64,000 nt of DNA from Oscillospiraceae bacterium. GTDB taxonomy: Bacteria > Bacillota > Clostridia > Oscillospirales > Ruminococcaceae. The notes beneath the pieces are model-generated. The model ran no database searches, had not been told where the DNA came from, and saw only the letters and a list, made by a program, of their open reading frames with translations. Below, in pieces: positions 32,365 to 41,082 of this stretch. The position numbers and the translations under genes are program-made. Position 1 is the first letter of the stretch, and every line of letters starts with the position of its first letter. The DNA is taken from contig JAHHUC010000001.1 of the NCBI GenBank assembly GCA_020024215.1, positions 18,939 through 82,938 on the forward strand. Reading direction: 5' to 3'.

Positions 32365-35154
32365 ATGTCAAACGAAGTGAACAACACCATGAATCTTCCT
32401 AAGACGGACTTTCCCATGCGGGCCTCTCTTCCCCAGAGAGAGCCGGGCATGGTTAAAGACTGGCAGGAAAAGGAAGTTTATCAGAGAATGATAAAGAGAA
32501 ACGAGGGAAAGGAGCCCTTCATACTTCATGACGGCCCTCCTTATGCCAACGCCTCCATACACCTTGGAACAGCCTTGAACAAGGTGCTCAAGGATATGAT
32601 AATCCGCTCTAAGAATATGTGCGGATATTATGCCCCCTATATCCCAGGCTGGGATACACACGGACTTCCCATCGAGCTTAAAGCGCTGGGAAAATTAGGC
32701 CCGGACAAAAAGGTGACGCCTGTTGAATTGAGGCGCCATTGCAGAGACTTTGCACTTCAGCATGTAAATTTGCAGATGGAGCAGTTTAAAAGGCTGGGCG
32801 CTCTGGCAGATTATGACCACCCTTACATCACATTGAAAAATGAATTTGAAGCAAAGCAGATAGAGCTTTTCGGCGCAATGGCAAAGAAGGACTTCATCTA
32901 TAAGGGCTTAAAGCCGGTCTATTGGTGTCCTGACTGTCAGACAGCTCTGGCAGAGGCTGAAATTGAATACTTTGATGACCCCAACACATCCATATATGTA
33001 AAATTCAAGGTAAAAAATGACAACGGAGTTTTGACAAATTTAGGCGCAGATCTTTCCAAAACCTATGTCATCATATGGACAACAACAACCTGGACACTGC
33101 CCGGAAATGTGGCAAACTGTCTGGGACCTAAGTATGATTACAACTTGGTGAAATCATCTGACGGCAATTTCTATGTTGTTGCCGACCAATTGAGAGATTC
33201 CACAATGAAGGCAGGAAATATTGAGGAATATGAGGTTTTAGGCTCCTTTAAGGGAATAGCTTTGGACAACGGCAGCTGCCTGCACCCCTTCCTTGACAGA
33301 GAATCCCGCCTTATTGTAGGAGATCATGTCACCTTGGACAGCGGCACAGGAATTGTTCACACAGCTCCCGGACACGGTCAGGAGGACTATGAGGTGTGTG
33401 TAAACCACTACCCCGATCTTCCAATAATTGTGCCTGTTGACAACAAGGGCTGCTTGAATGAGCTTGCCGGCCAGTTTGCAGGTCTTTCCACAGAGAAGGC
33501 CTCAAAGGTTATTTTACAGCACCTAAAGGACATAGGCGCCCTCTTTGCAAGTCAGGAGATAAGCCATCAGTACCCCCACTGCTGGAGATGCAAAAAGCCC
33601 ATCATATTCAGGGCGACAGAACAGTGGTTCTGCTCTGTTGACGCCATAAAGGATGAGGCCATACGCGCCATCGAGGGGGTTCACTGGATACCCGAATGGG
33701 GCGAGGGCAGAATGGTCAACATGGTCAGGGATCGCTCCGACTGGTGCATCTCCCGACAGAGGACATGGGGTGTTCCCATTCCCATGTTCAAGTGTGAGGA
33801 CTGCGGAAAATATGTTGTAAATGACGAAACATTAAATGCGGTTTCTTCATTATTCAGAGAAAAAGGCTCTGATGAATGGTTTATAAGAGAAGCAAAGGAC
33901 ATTCTCCCAAAAGACTTTAAGTGTCCCCACTGCAACGGCAGCAGCTTTACTAAGGAAAAGGACATCATGGATGTCTGGTTCGATTCGGGCGTTACACACG
34001 CTGCTGTATTGGATACCGACGAATTTGGCCACAGATGGCCTGCCGACCTTTATATTGAAGGCGCCGATCAGTACAGAGGATGGTTCCAGTCCTCACTGCT
34101 CACATCCGTTGCATGGCGCGGCAAGGCTCCCTACAAGGAGGTGTGCACACACGGCTGGGTAGTTGACGGCGAGGGAAAGAAGATGAGCAAATCCTTAGGA
34201 AACGGTATGCTCCCCTCTGAAATAACCGACAATTACGGCGCTGATATTTTAAGGCTTTGGGTTGCATCCTCCGACTATCACTCGGATATAAGGGTTTCCA
34301 AGGAGATTTTGAAGCAGCTCTCCGAGGTTTACAGAAAAATAAGAAATACAGCCAGATTCATACTCTCCAATCTCTATGACTTCAACCCGGATACCGATTG
34401 TGTAAAGGATGAGGAGTTCTTTGAAATTGACCGCTGGGCAATCGAAAAATCCGAGCAGCTTTCAATAAAGGCGAGAGAAAGCTACAAAAAGTATGAATTC
34501 TTCACGCTCTATCATGCAATACACAACTTCTGCACCATTGATATGAGCAACTTCTATCTGGACATCTTAAAGGACAGGCTTTACTGCGAAAAGGCCGATT
34601 CTGTTGAAAGAAGAGCTGCCCAGACAGCTATTTACAGAATTTTAAGAGATTTGATGCTCATATGTGCCCCCATGATCCCCTTTACAGCTGAGGAGGTTTG
34701 GTCATATATGCCAAAGAGCAGTCAGCTTGACATGGAATCCATCATGTTCAACGATATGCCCAACCCATCAGAGGAGGATATTGAAAGACCTCTCTTAGAA
34801 AAGTGGGAGGAGATCTACAACCTCAGATATGCTGTAAACAAGTGCTTGGAGACAGCCAGAGCCTCAAAGCTTATCGGAAAATCTCTGGAGGCAAAGGTTG
34901 TTCTTCATGCCGACGGAAAGCTTCTGGAATTTTTAGATGCCAACAAGGAGGAGTTAAAATCCGCTTTCATAGTTTCTCAAATTGAAACAACCAATGAAAA
35001 GGGCGGAGAAAGCACCGACTTTGAGGGTCTTTCTGTTGAGATTTTAAAGGCAGAGGGAGAAAAGTGCGAAAGGTGCTGGTCCTATTCCCACTCTGTCGGA
35101 CAGGATAAGGAATACCCCACTCTTTGCAGCCGCTGCGCTCATGTTATCAAGTAA
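32365..35154 (+). CDS. ileS: Isoleucyl-tRNA synthetase
   Basis: A 929-residue class I synthetase. Motifs: HIGH in the form HLGT (PYANASIHLGTAL), the CP1 editing domain (TTTWTLPGN, HTAPGHGQEDY), the KMSKS loop (GKKMSKSLGN), and a C-terminal zinc ribbon (CERCW...CSRC). It is a bacterial ileS with a C-terminal zinc domain. AAAAAGGAG is upstream. There is no T-box in the 45-bp gap, so it may be cotranscribed with divIVA. A hairpin follows before lspA. Confidence 0.96.
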   Translation: MSNEVNNTMNLPKTDFPMRASLPQREPGMVKDWQEKEVYQRMIKRNEGKEPFILHDGPPYANASIHLGTALNKVLKDMIIRSKNMCGYYAPYIPGWDTHGLPIELKALGKLGPDKKVTPVELRRHCRDFALQHVNLQMEQFKRLGALADYDHPYITLKNEFEAKQIELFGAMAKKDFIYKGLKPVYWCPDCQTALAEAEIEYFDDPNTSIYVKFKVKNDNGVLTNLGADLSKTYVIIWTTTTWTLPGNVANCLGPKYDYNLVKSSDGNFYVVADQLRDSTMKAGNIEEYEVLGSFKGIALDNGSCLHPFLDRESRLIVGDHVTLDSGTGIVHTAPGHGQEDYEVCVNHYPDLPIIVPVDNKGCLNELAGQFAGLSTEKASKVILQHLKDIGALFASQEISHQYPHCWRCKKPIIFRATEQWFCSVDAIKDEAIRAIEGVHWIPEWGEGRMVNMVRDRSDWCISRQRTWGVPIPMFKCEDCGKYVVNDETLNAVSSLFREKGSDEWFIREAKDILPKDFKCPHCNGSSFTKEKDIMDVWFDSGVTHAAVLDTDEFGHRWPADLYIEGADQYRGWFQSSLLTSVAWRGKAPYKEVCTHGWVVDGEGKKMSKSLGNGMLPSEITDNYGADILRLWVASSDYHSDIRVSKEILKQLSEVYRKIRNTARFILSNLYDFNPDTDCVKDEEFFEIDRWAIEKSEQLSIKARESYKKYEFFTLYHAIHNFCTIDMSNFYLDILKDRLYCEKADSVERRAAQTAIYRILRDLMLICAPMIPFTAEEVWSYMPKSSQLDMESIMFNDMPNPSEEDIERPLLEKWEEIYNLRYAVNKCLETARASKLIGKSLEAKVVLHADGKLLEFLDANKEELKSAFIVSQIETTNEKGGESTDFEGLSVEILKAEGEKCERCWSYSHSVGQDKEYPTLCSRCAHVIK

Positions 35155-35174
35155 TTTAATTTTAAACTGATTTG

Positions 35175-35208
35175 GATAAGCGGCGTGTCTTTTGATGCGC
35201 CGCTTATC
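35175..35208 (+). terminator. Hairpin between ileS and lspA
   Basis: An 11-bp perfect stem GATAAGCGGCG (35175-35185) with CGCCGCTTATC (35198-35208) and a 12-base loop. The following bases are TAAAGG, not a U-run, so it may only attenuate or protect the transcript. Confidence 0.45.
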
Positions 35209-35226
35209 TAAAGGAAAGGTTTTTAT

Positions 35227-35745
35227 ATGCTCTTAAAAATCCACGGACTTATGGCAATTCTTGTCGCCATAGACTTTGCACTTAAAAAATGGGCAGCAGC
35301 CTATTTATACGGAAATGGCACAATCACACTTATAGATGGACTTTTGGCTCTCACATATGTGGAAAACAGAGGCGCTGCCTTTGGAATGTTATCCGGCAGG
35401 CAGAACCTGCTGATTTTGCTTTCGGTTGCAATAATCATACTTTTGGAATACTATCTTATCAAGGAAAAGCCAAAGAACAAGCTAACTCAGCTGACAATAG
35501 CCCTTGTTGTGGCAGGCGGTGTGGGAAATCTTATAGACAGGGCGCTTCAGGGCTTTGTGATTGATTATATTGATATAAACCAGCTTTTCACCTTCCCCAT
35601 GTTCAACTTTGCAGATATATGCGTAACTGTGGGTGAGGCTTTGCTTATATTCCTCATTTTCTACGGCGAATATAAGGAGAAGAAGGCAAAAAGCCTTTCA
35701 AAAGCCCCGGATGAAAATGATGTGACAGATGAGAAAGATGAGTAA
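35227..35745 (+). CDS. lspA: Lipoprotein signal peptidase LspA
   Basis: A 172-residue membrane aspartyl protease that cleaves prolipoproteins at the lipidated cysteine. It has four hydrophobic helices, with NRGAAFGM (conserved), GGVGNLIDR (first catalytic Asp) and FNFADICVTVG (second catalytic Asp). A charged 25-residue tail follows. The ATG is preceded by AAAGGAAAGG. Its stop overlaps the next ATG by one base (TAATG). Confidence 0.94.
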   Translation: MLLKIHGLMAILVAIDFALKKWAAAYLYGNGTITLIDGLLALTYVENRGAAFGMLSGRQNLLILLSVAIIILLEYYLIKEKPKNKLTQLTIALVVAGGVGNLIDRALQGFVIDYIDINQLFTFPMFNFADICVTVGEALLIFLIFYGEYKEKKAKSLSKAPDENDVTDEKDE

Positions 35746-36665
35746 TGTCTGAAAAAATAGAAATTGTTTGCAGGGACAATGAGAAAAAGAGGCTGGATCT
35801 TTTTATATCGGAAAACTATCCTGTGTCAAGAAATGCCGCCGCAAATCTTATCAAAGACGGAAAAGTTATTTTAAACGGCATTTTGCCCTCTAAAAAAGAC
35901 AGCGTGAAATCAGGCGATGTAATAGTTCTTACCATAGAAGAGGAAAAGCCGTTCTCACCCGTTCCCAAAAATATTCCCCTTGATATAATCTACCAAAATG
36001 ATGAGCTTTTAGTAGTAAATAAGCCCAAAGGAATGGTGGTTCACCCGGGTGCCGGAAAAGAGGAGGATACGCTTGTTTCCGCCCTTTTATATATCTGCGG
36101 AAAGGACGGATTATCAAGCTTAGGCGGCGCTGACAGACCGGGAATAGTCCACAGAATAGATAAGGACACCAGCGGACTTTTGGTCTGTGCCAAAAACAAC
36201 GCCGCACATGAATTTTTATCAGAACAATTCAAGGTCCACAGCATTGAAAGAACCTATTATGCTGTGTGCCACGGGCATTTTAAAAACGCTTCGGGAACTG
36301 TAAATGCCCCCTTGGGCAGACATCCGGCAGACAGGAAAAAAATCTGCATCACAGACAGAAATTCCAAGGAGGCCATAACCCATTATGAGGTTTTGGAGCA
36401 ATTTAGGGGCTTTTCTTTGGTCAAATGCAATTTGGAAACAGGCAGGACACATCAGATAAGGGTACACATGGCATATTTGAATCACCCTGTTGCAGGGGAC
36501 GAAATTTACGGTCCCAAAAAAGGGGTAAGCTTAAACGGACAATGTCTGCACGCTAAAAGCCTCGGCTTTATAAATCCGTCTGACAGAGAATTTTTGCAGT
36601 TTGACTCCCCCCTTCCAAAATATTTTGAAGATTTTCTCCAAAAGCTAAGAAGCCAGAGCCTTTGA
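35745..36665 (+). CDS. RluA-family 23S rRNA pseudouridine synthase
   Basis: A 306-residue pseudouridine synthase of the RluC/RluD type. The N-terminal S4 domain (RLDLFISENYPVSRNAAANLI) is followed by the catalytic HRIDKDTSGLL with nucleophile Asp139, then GRTHQIRVH. The gene is translationally coupled to lspA, the same order as ylyB after lspA in Bacillus. Substrate position cannot be assigned between the RluA paralogues. Confidence 0.93.
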   Translation: MSEKIEIVCRDNEKKRLDLFISENYPVSRNAAANLIKDGKVILNGILPSKKDSVKSGDVIVLTIEEEKPFSPVPKNIPLDIIYQNDELLVVNKPKGMVVHPGAGKEEDTLVSALLYICGKDGLSSLGGADRPGIVHRIDKDTSGLLVCAKNNAAHEFLSEQFKVHSIERTYYAVCHGHFKNASGTVNAPLGRHPADRKKICITDRNSKEAITHYEVLEQFRGFSLVKCNLETGRTHQIRVHMAYLNHPVAGDEIYGPKKGVSLNGQCLHAKSLGFINPSDREFLQFDSPLPKYFEDFLQKLRSQSL

Positions 36666-36696
36666 GCATACCAAAGCTGATATCCCTTTGTAATTT

Positions 36697-36716
36697 AAAC
36701 AGCTGCGCTGTTTTTT
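36697..36716 (+). terminator. Intrinsic terminator after the lspA operon
   Basis: A 7-bp stem AAACAGC with GCTGTTT (36697-36703, 36707-36713), followed by TTTGC. Short but with a clear T-run. Confidence 0.65.
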
Positions 36717-36777
36717 GCAAAAAAGCAAGCCTTGATTTTTAACATCACAGACGATTTTTTGTAAAGGAGCTTTTTTT

Positions 36778-37581
36778 ATGAAAAAATATGAAGATATCTA
36801 TATTTATACTGATATTGACGGAACCATATCCTATCGTTACAATATCCCTGATGTGAATATTGAAGGCATAAAATATTTTAGTGAAAACGGCGGGCATTTT
36901 GGCGTGGCAACAGGAAGAGGAAAGGACGGAGTTGCCAATCTGCCCATTGCCCCTTACATAAATCTTCCCTGCATACTCTCAAACGGCGCTGTGATAGCAA
37001 GGCTTCAGGAGGACTGCCCCATATACGCCAGATTCATGCCCAAAAGGGCACGGGAGGTAGCATTTGAAATGCGCGACAAATTTCCCGGCATCGCCATATA
37101 CTGCTGGGGGCTTTCCAAAAGATATGATATGAGCGACAGGGAATTCTGCAAAAGAGAGGACACATTCAAAACCACCGTTGTCCGCCCCATTGAAGAGGTC
37201 ACAGAGCCTTGGACAAGGCTCACCTTTTACACAGAGGCCCAGAAAAAGGATCAGGTGGCAAAATATTTAGAAAAGCTTTCAAAAAATGAGCTGGAGATAA
37301 GCCCCTCGGGAGAGGACTGCATAGGGCTTATGGCAAAGGGTGTAAGCAAGGGCACCGCAGTTATGGAAATGATGGATACATTAGCCATAAAAAGGTCAAG
37401 GCTTTACGTTTTGGGAGATTTTGACAACGATATGACCATGCTCTCCATAGATGGCGTGAACAGCCTATGCCCGTCCTCTGCAAAGGAAATTGTAAAAAAT
37501 ACAGCAGGGCATATCCTTTGCTCTGCAAAAGAGGGCATAATCCCCCGGCTTCTTGAAAGGATTGACAAAGATTTAAAATAG
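36778..37581 (+). CDS. Cof-type HAD-superfamily phosphatase
   Basis: A 267-residue haloacid-dehalogenase phosphatase of the Cof/IIB subclass, with a large alpha/beta cap between the two halves of the core. Motifs: YTDIDGTIS (nucleophile Asp12, acid Asp14), ATGRG, K in VSKGTAV, and GDFDNDMTMLS for metal binding. Members dephosphorylate sugar phosphates, flavin precursors and pyridoxal phosphate with little specificity. GTAAAGGAGC precedes the ATG. It is a single gene between terminators. Confidence 0.85.
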   Translation: MKKYEDIYIYTDIDGTISYRYNIPDVNIEGIKYFSENGGHFGVATGRGKDGVANLPIAPYINLPCILSNGAVIARLQEDCPIYARFMPKRAREVAFEMRDKFPGIAIYCWGLSKRYDMSDREFCKREDTFKTTVVRPIEEVTEPWTRLTFYTEAQKKDQVAKYLEKLSKNELEISPSGEDCIGLMAKGVSKGTAVMEMMDTLAIKRSRLYVLGDFDNDMTMLSIDGVNSLCPSSAKEIVKNTAGHILCSAKEGIIPRLLERIDKDLK

Positions 37582-37586
37582 ACTGT

Positions 37587-37623
37587 AAAAATGCTTTGGC
37601 TTACAAGATGCCAAAGCATTTTT
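37587..37623 (+). terminator. Bidirectional-looking intrinsic terminator after the HAD gene
   Basis: A 14-bp perfect stem AAAAATGCTTTGGC (37587-37600) with GCCAAAGCATTTTT (37610-37623), with A/T runs on both sides. Confidence 0.85.
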
Positions 37624-37630
37624 GCCGTCA

Positions 37631-37663
37631 AAAAAGGAGGACAGAAGCTCTGTCCTCCTTTTT
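37631..37663 (-). terminator. Intrinsic terminator after alanine dehydrogenase
   Basis: A 15-bp perfect stem (37631-37645 with 37649-37663) and a 3-base loop. It lies 12 bp beyond the ald stop on the minus strand and ends in T on both strands. Confidence 0.85.
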
Positions 37664-37674
37664 CAAGCTCAAAT

Positions 37675-38790
37675 CTAGCTTATAAGTGACTTTAAATCTG
37701 TATATTCCATGCTGAAGCTGAGTGCAACATTTTTGCAGGTGATTTTGCCATCATAGGTATTTACGCCGGAAATGTAAACCTCATCTCTGTGACAAGCCTC
37801 CTCAACGCCCAATTCTGCCAGCTTCAGACCATATCTCAAGGTCGCATTTGTAAGTGCAATGGTGGAGGTTCTGGGAACTGCACCGGGCATATTTCCCACA
37901 CAGTAGTGAACAATTCCGTCAACCTCAAAAACAGGATCATCATGATATGTCACCCTTGTTGTTTCACAGCAGCCGCCCTGATCCACAGCCACATCCACAA
38001 TTACGCTGCCCGGGCGCATCTTTTTAAGATATTCCCTCTTCATAAGCTTGGGGGCTTTCTTTCCGGGAATAAGCACCGAGCCTATTACCAAATCCGCATC
38101 TGCCACTGCCTTTTCAATGGCTGCGTCGGTTGAATAAATAGTCTGTATCCTTGCGCCAAAAATGTCATCAAGATAGGCAAGGCGCTCTAAATTTACATCT
38201 GTGACAGTGACATTTGCACCCATTCCCACCGCAATTTTGCAGGCATTTGTGCCGACATTTCCGCCGCCTAAAATAACCACATTTGCCTTGGGCGTTCCCG
38301 GAACTCCTGAAAGCAGCACACCTGAACCGCCGAAGGGCTTTTCAAGATATTTGGCACCCTCCTGAACGCTGAGCCTTCCGGCTATCTGGCTCATGGGGGC
38401 AAGCATGGGGATGGTGTTATTCCTCTCTATAAGTGTCTCATATGCAAAGCCTGTGACACCGGATTTGAGCATGGCGTCGGTAAGCGCTCTGTCTGCTGCC
38501 AGATGCAGATAGGTAAAAAGTATAAGTCCCTTTTTAAAATATTTATACTCAGGCTCCAATGGCTCCTTTACCTTAACCATCATATCGCAGGACTTCCATA
38601 CTTCCTCTGCACTTTCTATTATCTGAGCACCGGCAGCTTCATATTCCTCGTCAAAGAAACCGCTTCCTCTTCCGGCACCCTTCTCAATAAGTACACGATG
38701 ACCATTGGAAACATAGGTTTTCGCGTTATCGGGGGTCATTCCCACTCTGAACTCATTGTTTTTAATTTCCTTTACGCATCCGACTACCAT
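37675..38790 (-). CDS. ald: Alanine dehydrogenase
   Basis: A 371-residue NAD-dependent enzyme that interconverts alanine and pyruvate plus ammonia. The catalytic set is canonical: Arg15, Lys75 (KVKEP) and His96 (YLHLA), with the NAD-binding loop ILGGGNVGTNA and GSVIVDVAVDQGG. The start is the ATG at 38790, after AAGAGGCAGG. An upstream in-frame start at 38883 lies inside the promoter and can be excluded. It is expressed from its own promoter (38855-38883), 200 bp below the LysR gene. It forms part of an amino-acid catabolism cluster with glsA and the AGCS symporter. Confidence 0.95.
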   Translation of the reverse strand: MVVGCVKEIKNNEFRVGMTPDNAKTYVSNGHRVLIEKGAGRGSGFFDEEYEAAGAQIIESAEEVWKSCDMMVKVKEPLEPEYKYFKKGLILFTYLHLAADRALTDAMLKSGVTGFAYETLIERNNTIPMLAPMSQIAGRLSVQEGAKYLEKPFGGSGVLLSGVPGTPKANVVILGGGNVGTNACKIAVGMGANVTVTDVNLERLAYLDDIFGARIQTIYSTDAAIEKAVADADLVIGSVLIPGKKAPKLMKREYLKKMRPGSVIVDVAVDQGGCCETTRVTYHDDPVFEVDGIVHYCVGNMPGAVPRTSTIALTNATLRYGLKLAELGVEEACHRDEVYISGVNTYDGKITCKNVALSFSMEYTDLKSLIS

Positions 38791-38854
38791 TTTCCTGCCT
38801 CTTTTCTCAAATTTTTGAATATATTCAATTATTGAAAGCCAATAATTTTTTACA

Positions 38855-38883
38855 ATATTATCACTTCTGCCAAGTTTAGTCAA
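38855..38883 (-). promoter_or_regulatory. Promoter of ald
   Basis: Minus-strand TTGACT (38878-38883), a 17-bp spacer, and TAATAT (38855-38860), 65 bp above the ald start codon. Confidence 0.65.
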
Positions 38884-38989
38884 TAGAACTTTAATACTTT
38901 TATACTAAACAGTTTAAAAATTCAGATTTTTTTTATATGTATTGCACAGCAAAATGGAGGGCATATATCTGAAACAGCAAAGCCTTTGG

Positions 38990-39907
38990 CTATGCAAGCT
39001 CCTTTGTCAAAAGCCTGATAAAATTTTCTGTTGCAGGAGAAATTTCCTCCTCATTTTTAAGTATATACCCCAAGGTCAGAGAATTGTTGCAGTCCTTGAC
39101 CGTCAGCCTTGCCAAATTCAAATTTTCATAAGATTTTTCAACATCAAGGCCTATGGAAAAGAAATCCGTTTTTTCCAGCATACGCAGCGCATCATCCCTC
39201 TTGCACATATGCACCTGCTTGCTCCATTTTTCCAAAAGCACTGCCTCCTTGTTGACAATGAGGCTTCCTGGGAATTTTTTGTCATTCCAATCACAGCTTA
39301 TAAACCCAAAGCCCCTCAGCTGCTCAATGTCAATTTCCCTTCTGCCCTCAAAATAAAGTGGATGTCTTTTATTTAAAATTACGCAGGGACAACAGTCTGT
39401 CAAGGGGTAGAATTTTAAATTTTTGCCCTCAAGATAGGCTGAAAAGCCCTCTGCCAGATATATATCCTTATATATGATGCCTATCTGGGATGTATTATTT
39501 CTCACATCCTCAATTACCTCGCCTATTTTTCCCTCTCTCAAGGAAAATGTGAAGTTTTCATGTGCCAGATTATCTTTGCATATGCTTATGAAGCTCTCCA
39601 GAGCAGAGCAAAAGCCTGTGACCGAAACGGATATCTCTATTTTATCATTATCCAATGACGAAAAGCTGCTTTTTAGCTGCTCGATATTGTTCAAAATTTT
39701 ATTTGCGTGGCAAAGCAGCTTTTCCCCGTCACTTGTAAGGCTTATCCCCTTCCGGCTTCTTTCAACCAGCCTGACATCAAGCTCTGCCTCCAAATCCTTG
39801 ACCACATTTGTAAGATAGGGCTGAGATACAAAAATGGCCTGCGACGCCTTGTTGAAGGAGCCGTATTTTACTATCTCGCTGAAATATTTAAGCTGCTTTA
39901 TCTCCAT
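38990..39907 (-). CDS. LysR-family transcriptional regulator
   Basis: A 305-residue LysR-type regulator. The N-terminal winged helix (1-60) reads MEIKQLKYFSEIVKYGSFNKASQAIFVSQPYL, with a linker helix and an effector-binding domain (about 90-295). It diverges from the glutaminase gene and shares a 158-bp intergenic region that contains palindromes of the LysR type, so it probably controls glsA-agcS and perhaps itself; ald, 200 bp downstream of it, may also be a target. The effector is unknown but an amino acid is plausible. Confidence 0.88.
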   Translation of the reverse strand: MEIKQLKYFSEIVKYGSFNKASQAIFVSQPYLTNVVKDLEAELDVRLVERSRKGISLTSDGEKLLCHANKILNNIEQLKSSFSSLDNDKIEISVSVTGFCSALESFISICKDNLAHENFTFSLREGKIGEVIEDVRNNTSQIGIIYKDIYLAEGFSAYLEGKNLKFYPLTDCCPCVILNKRHPLYFEGRREIDIEQLRGFGFISCDWNDKKFPGSLIVNKEAVLLEKWSKQVHMCKRDDALRMLEKTDFFSIGLDVEKSYENLNLARLTVKDCNNSLTLGYILKNEEEISPATENFIRLLTKELA

Positions 39908-39945
39908 CCGGCTTTTCCCCCTTATGCAAATGATTATCAGATTTT

Positions 39946-40008
39946 ATTATAACTATATAATCATAAACTATTACCAATAATGACTATAATATGTTATCAT
40001 TGTAATAA
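39946..40008. promoter_or_regulatory. Candidate LysR operator region between the regulator and glsA
   Basis: Two palindromes lie in the divergent gap. ATTATA-ACTA-TATAAT (39946-39961) overlaps a minus-strand TATAAT for the regulator gene. TTAT-n7-ATAA (39994-40008) has the dyad geometry of LysR boxes. A plus-strand TATAAT (39985-39990) lies between them without a good -35, as expected for an activator-dependent promoter. This is inferred from position and symmetry. Confidence 0.4.
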
Positions 40009-40065
40009 GATTTTATAGCTATTTCATTAACATCTCAGCATAATTTGTCCAAAGGAGGAAAAAGA

Positions 40066-40983
40066 TTGTATCAACAAGAATTAAATGCAGCCTGTGACTA
40101 TGCTCACAGCTTTCTCTATCAAGGAGCAGTCGCCACATACATACCCCAGCTTTCTCTGGCAGATCCCGGCGCATTGGGAGCCTGCATCGCCCTTCCCACA
40201 GGGGAGCACTTCTGCTGCGGAGACTGTGAGACGAGATTTACCATGCAGAGCATCTCCAAGCTTGTATCACTTATACTTGCCCTGCAAACATCAGGATATT
40301 CAAAGGTGTTTTCAAAGGTGGGGATGGAGCCCACAGGAGATCCCTTCAATTCCATAATCAAGCTGGAAACCATGTCTGCAAAGCCCTCCAACCCCATGAT
40401 AAATGCCGGTGCAATTGTTATTTCAAGCCTTATCGACAGCCCCACGCCGTTTGAGGATATGCTGGAATTTACCAAAAAGCTGACAATGGATGAGGGTGTA
40501 GCTTTGGATGAAAAGGTTTATCTCTCAGAAAAAAATGCCGGCATGAGAAACCGTGCCATGGCATATTTTATGATGAGCGAGGGGATAATCGAGGGGGATG
40601 CGGAGAGCTATCTGGACACATACTTCAAGATGTGCTCAGTGGGTGTTACCGCAAGAGGCCTTGCAAACCTGGGGCTTGTTTTAGCCAATGACGGAGTTGA
40701 TCCTCACACCGGGGAAAGACTTGCAGAGGACTGGATGGTAAGGATTGTCAAAACCTTTATGGTCACCTGCGGACTTTACGATTCCAGCGGCGAGTTTGCC
40801 GTAAAGGTGGGCATACCCTCCAAAAGCGGTGTTGGCGGCGGAATAGTCTCATCGGTCAGCGATCTTATGGGCATAGGAACATATGCGCCCGCTCTTGATA
40901 AAAAGGGCAACAGCGTAGGCGGAGTGAGAGTTTTGGAATATCTCTCCCAGAACCTCAACCTGCATATGTTTGCAAAACGCTGA
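40066..40983 (+). CDS. glsA: Glutaminase (GlsA type)
   Basis: A 305-residue serine-dependent beta-lactamase-fold glutaminase that hydrolyses glutamine to glutamate and ammonia. The catalytic S62-x-x-K65 occurs in MQSISKLVSL, with NAGAI (in NPMINAGAIVI), and the C-terminal KSGVGGGI loop is intact. The start is TTG at 40066, seven bases after AAAGGAGG. It is followed by an AGCS symporter gene 99 bp downstream, so glutamine or alanine uptake is coupled to hydrolysis. Confidence 0.94.
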   Translation: MYQQELNAACDYAHSFLYQGAVATYIPQLSLADPGALGACIALPTGEHFCCGDCETRFTMQSISKLVSLILALQTSGYSKVFSKVGMEPTGDPFNSIIKLETMSAKPSNPMINAGAIVISSLIDSPTPFEDMLEFTKKLTMDEGVALDEKVYLSEKNAGMRNRAMAYFMMSEGIIEGDAESYLDTYFKMCSVGVTARGLANLGLVLANDGVDPHTGERLAEDWMVRIVKTFMVTCGLYDSSGEFAVKVGIPSKSGVGGGIVSSVSDLMGIGTYAPALDKKGNSVGGVRVLEYLSQNLNLHMFAKR

Positions 40984-41082
40984 TTTTAAGGCTCTGTTTA
41001 TTTATCAGCATTATTTTCGGGCAAATTTTATAGGATGTAAATGGATGCAAAGCTTCAATTTTTTTAAGAAAGGAAGGTCATC

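Noticed and set aside
37675..38883. Longer alanine dehydrogenase start at 38883
   Set aside because: The extra 31 codons cover the promoter; ATG 38790 has a good ribosome site and gives the canonical residue numbering.
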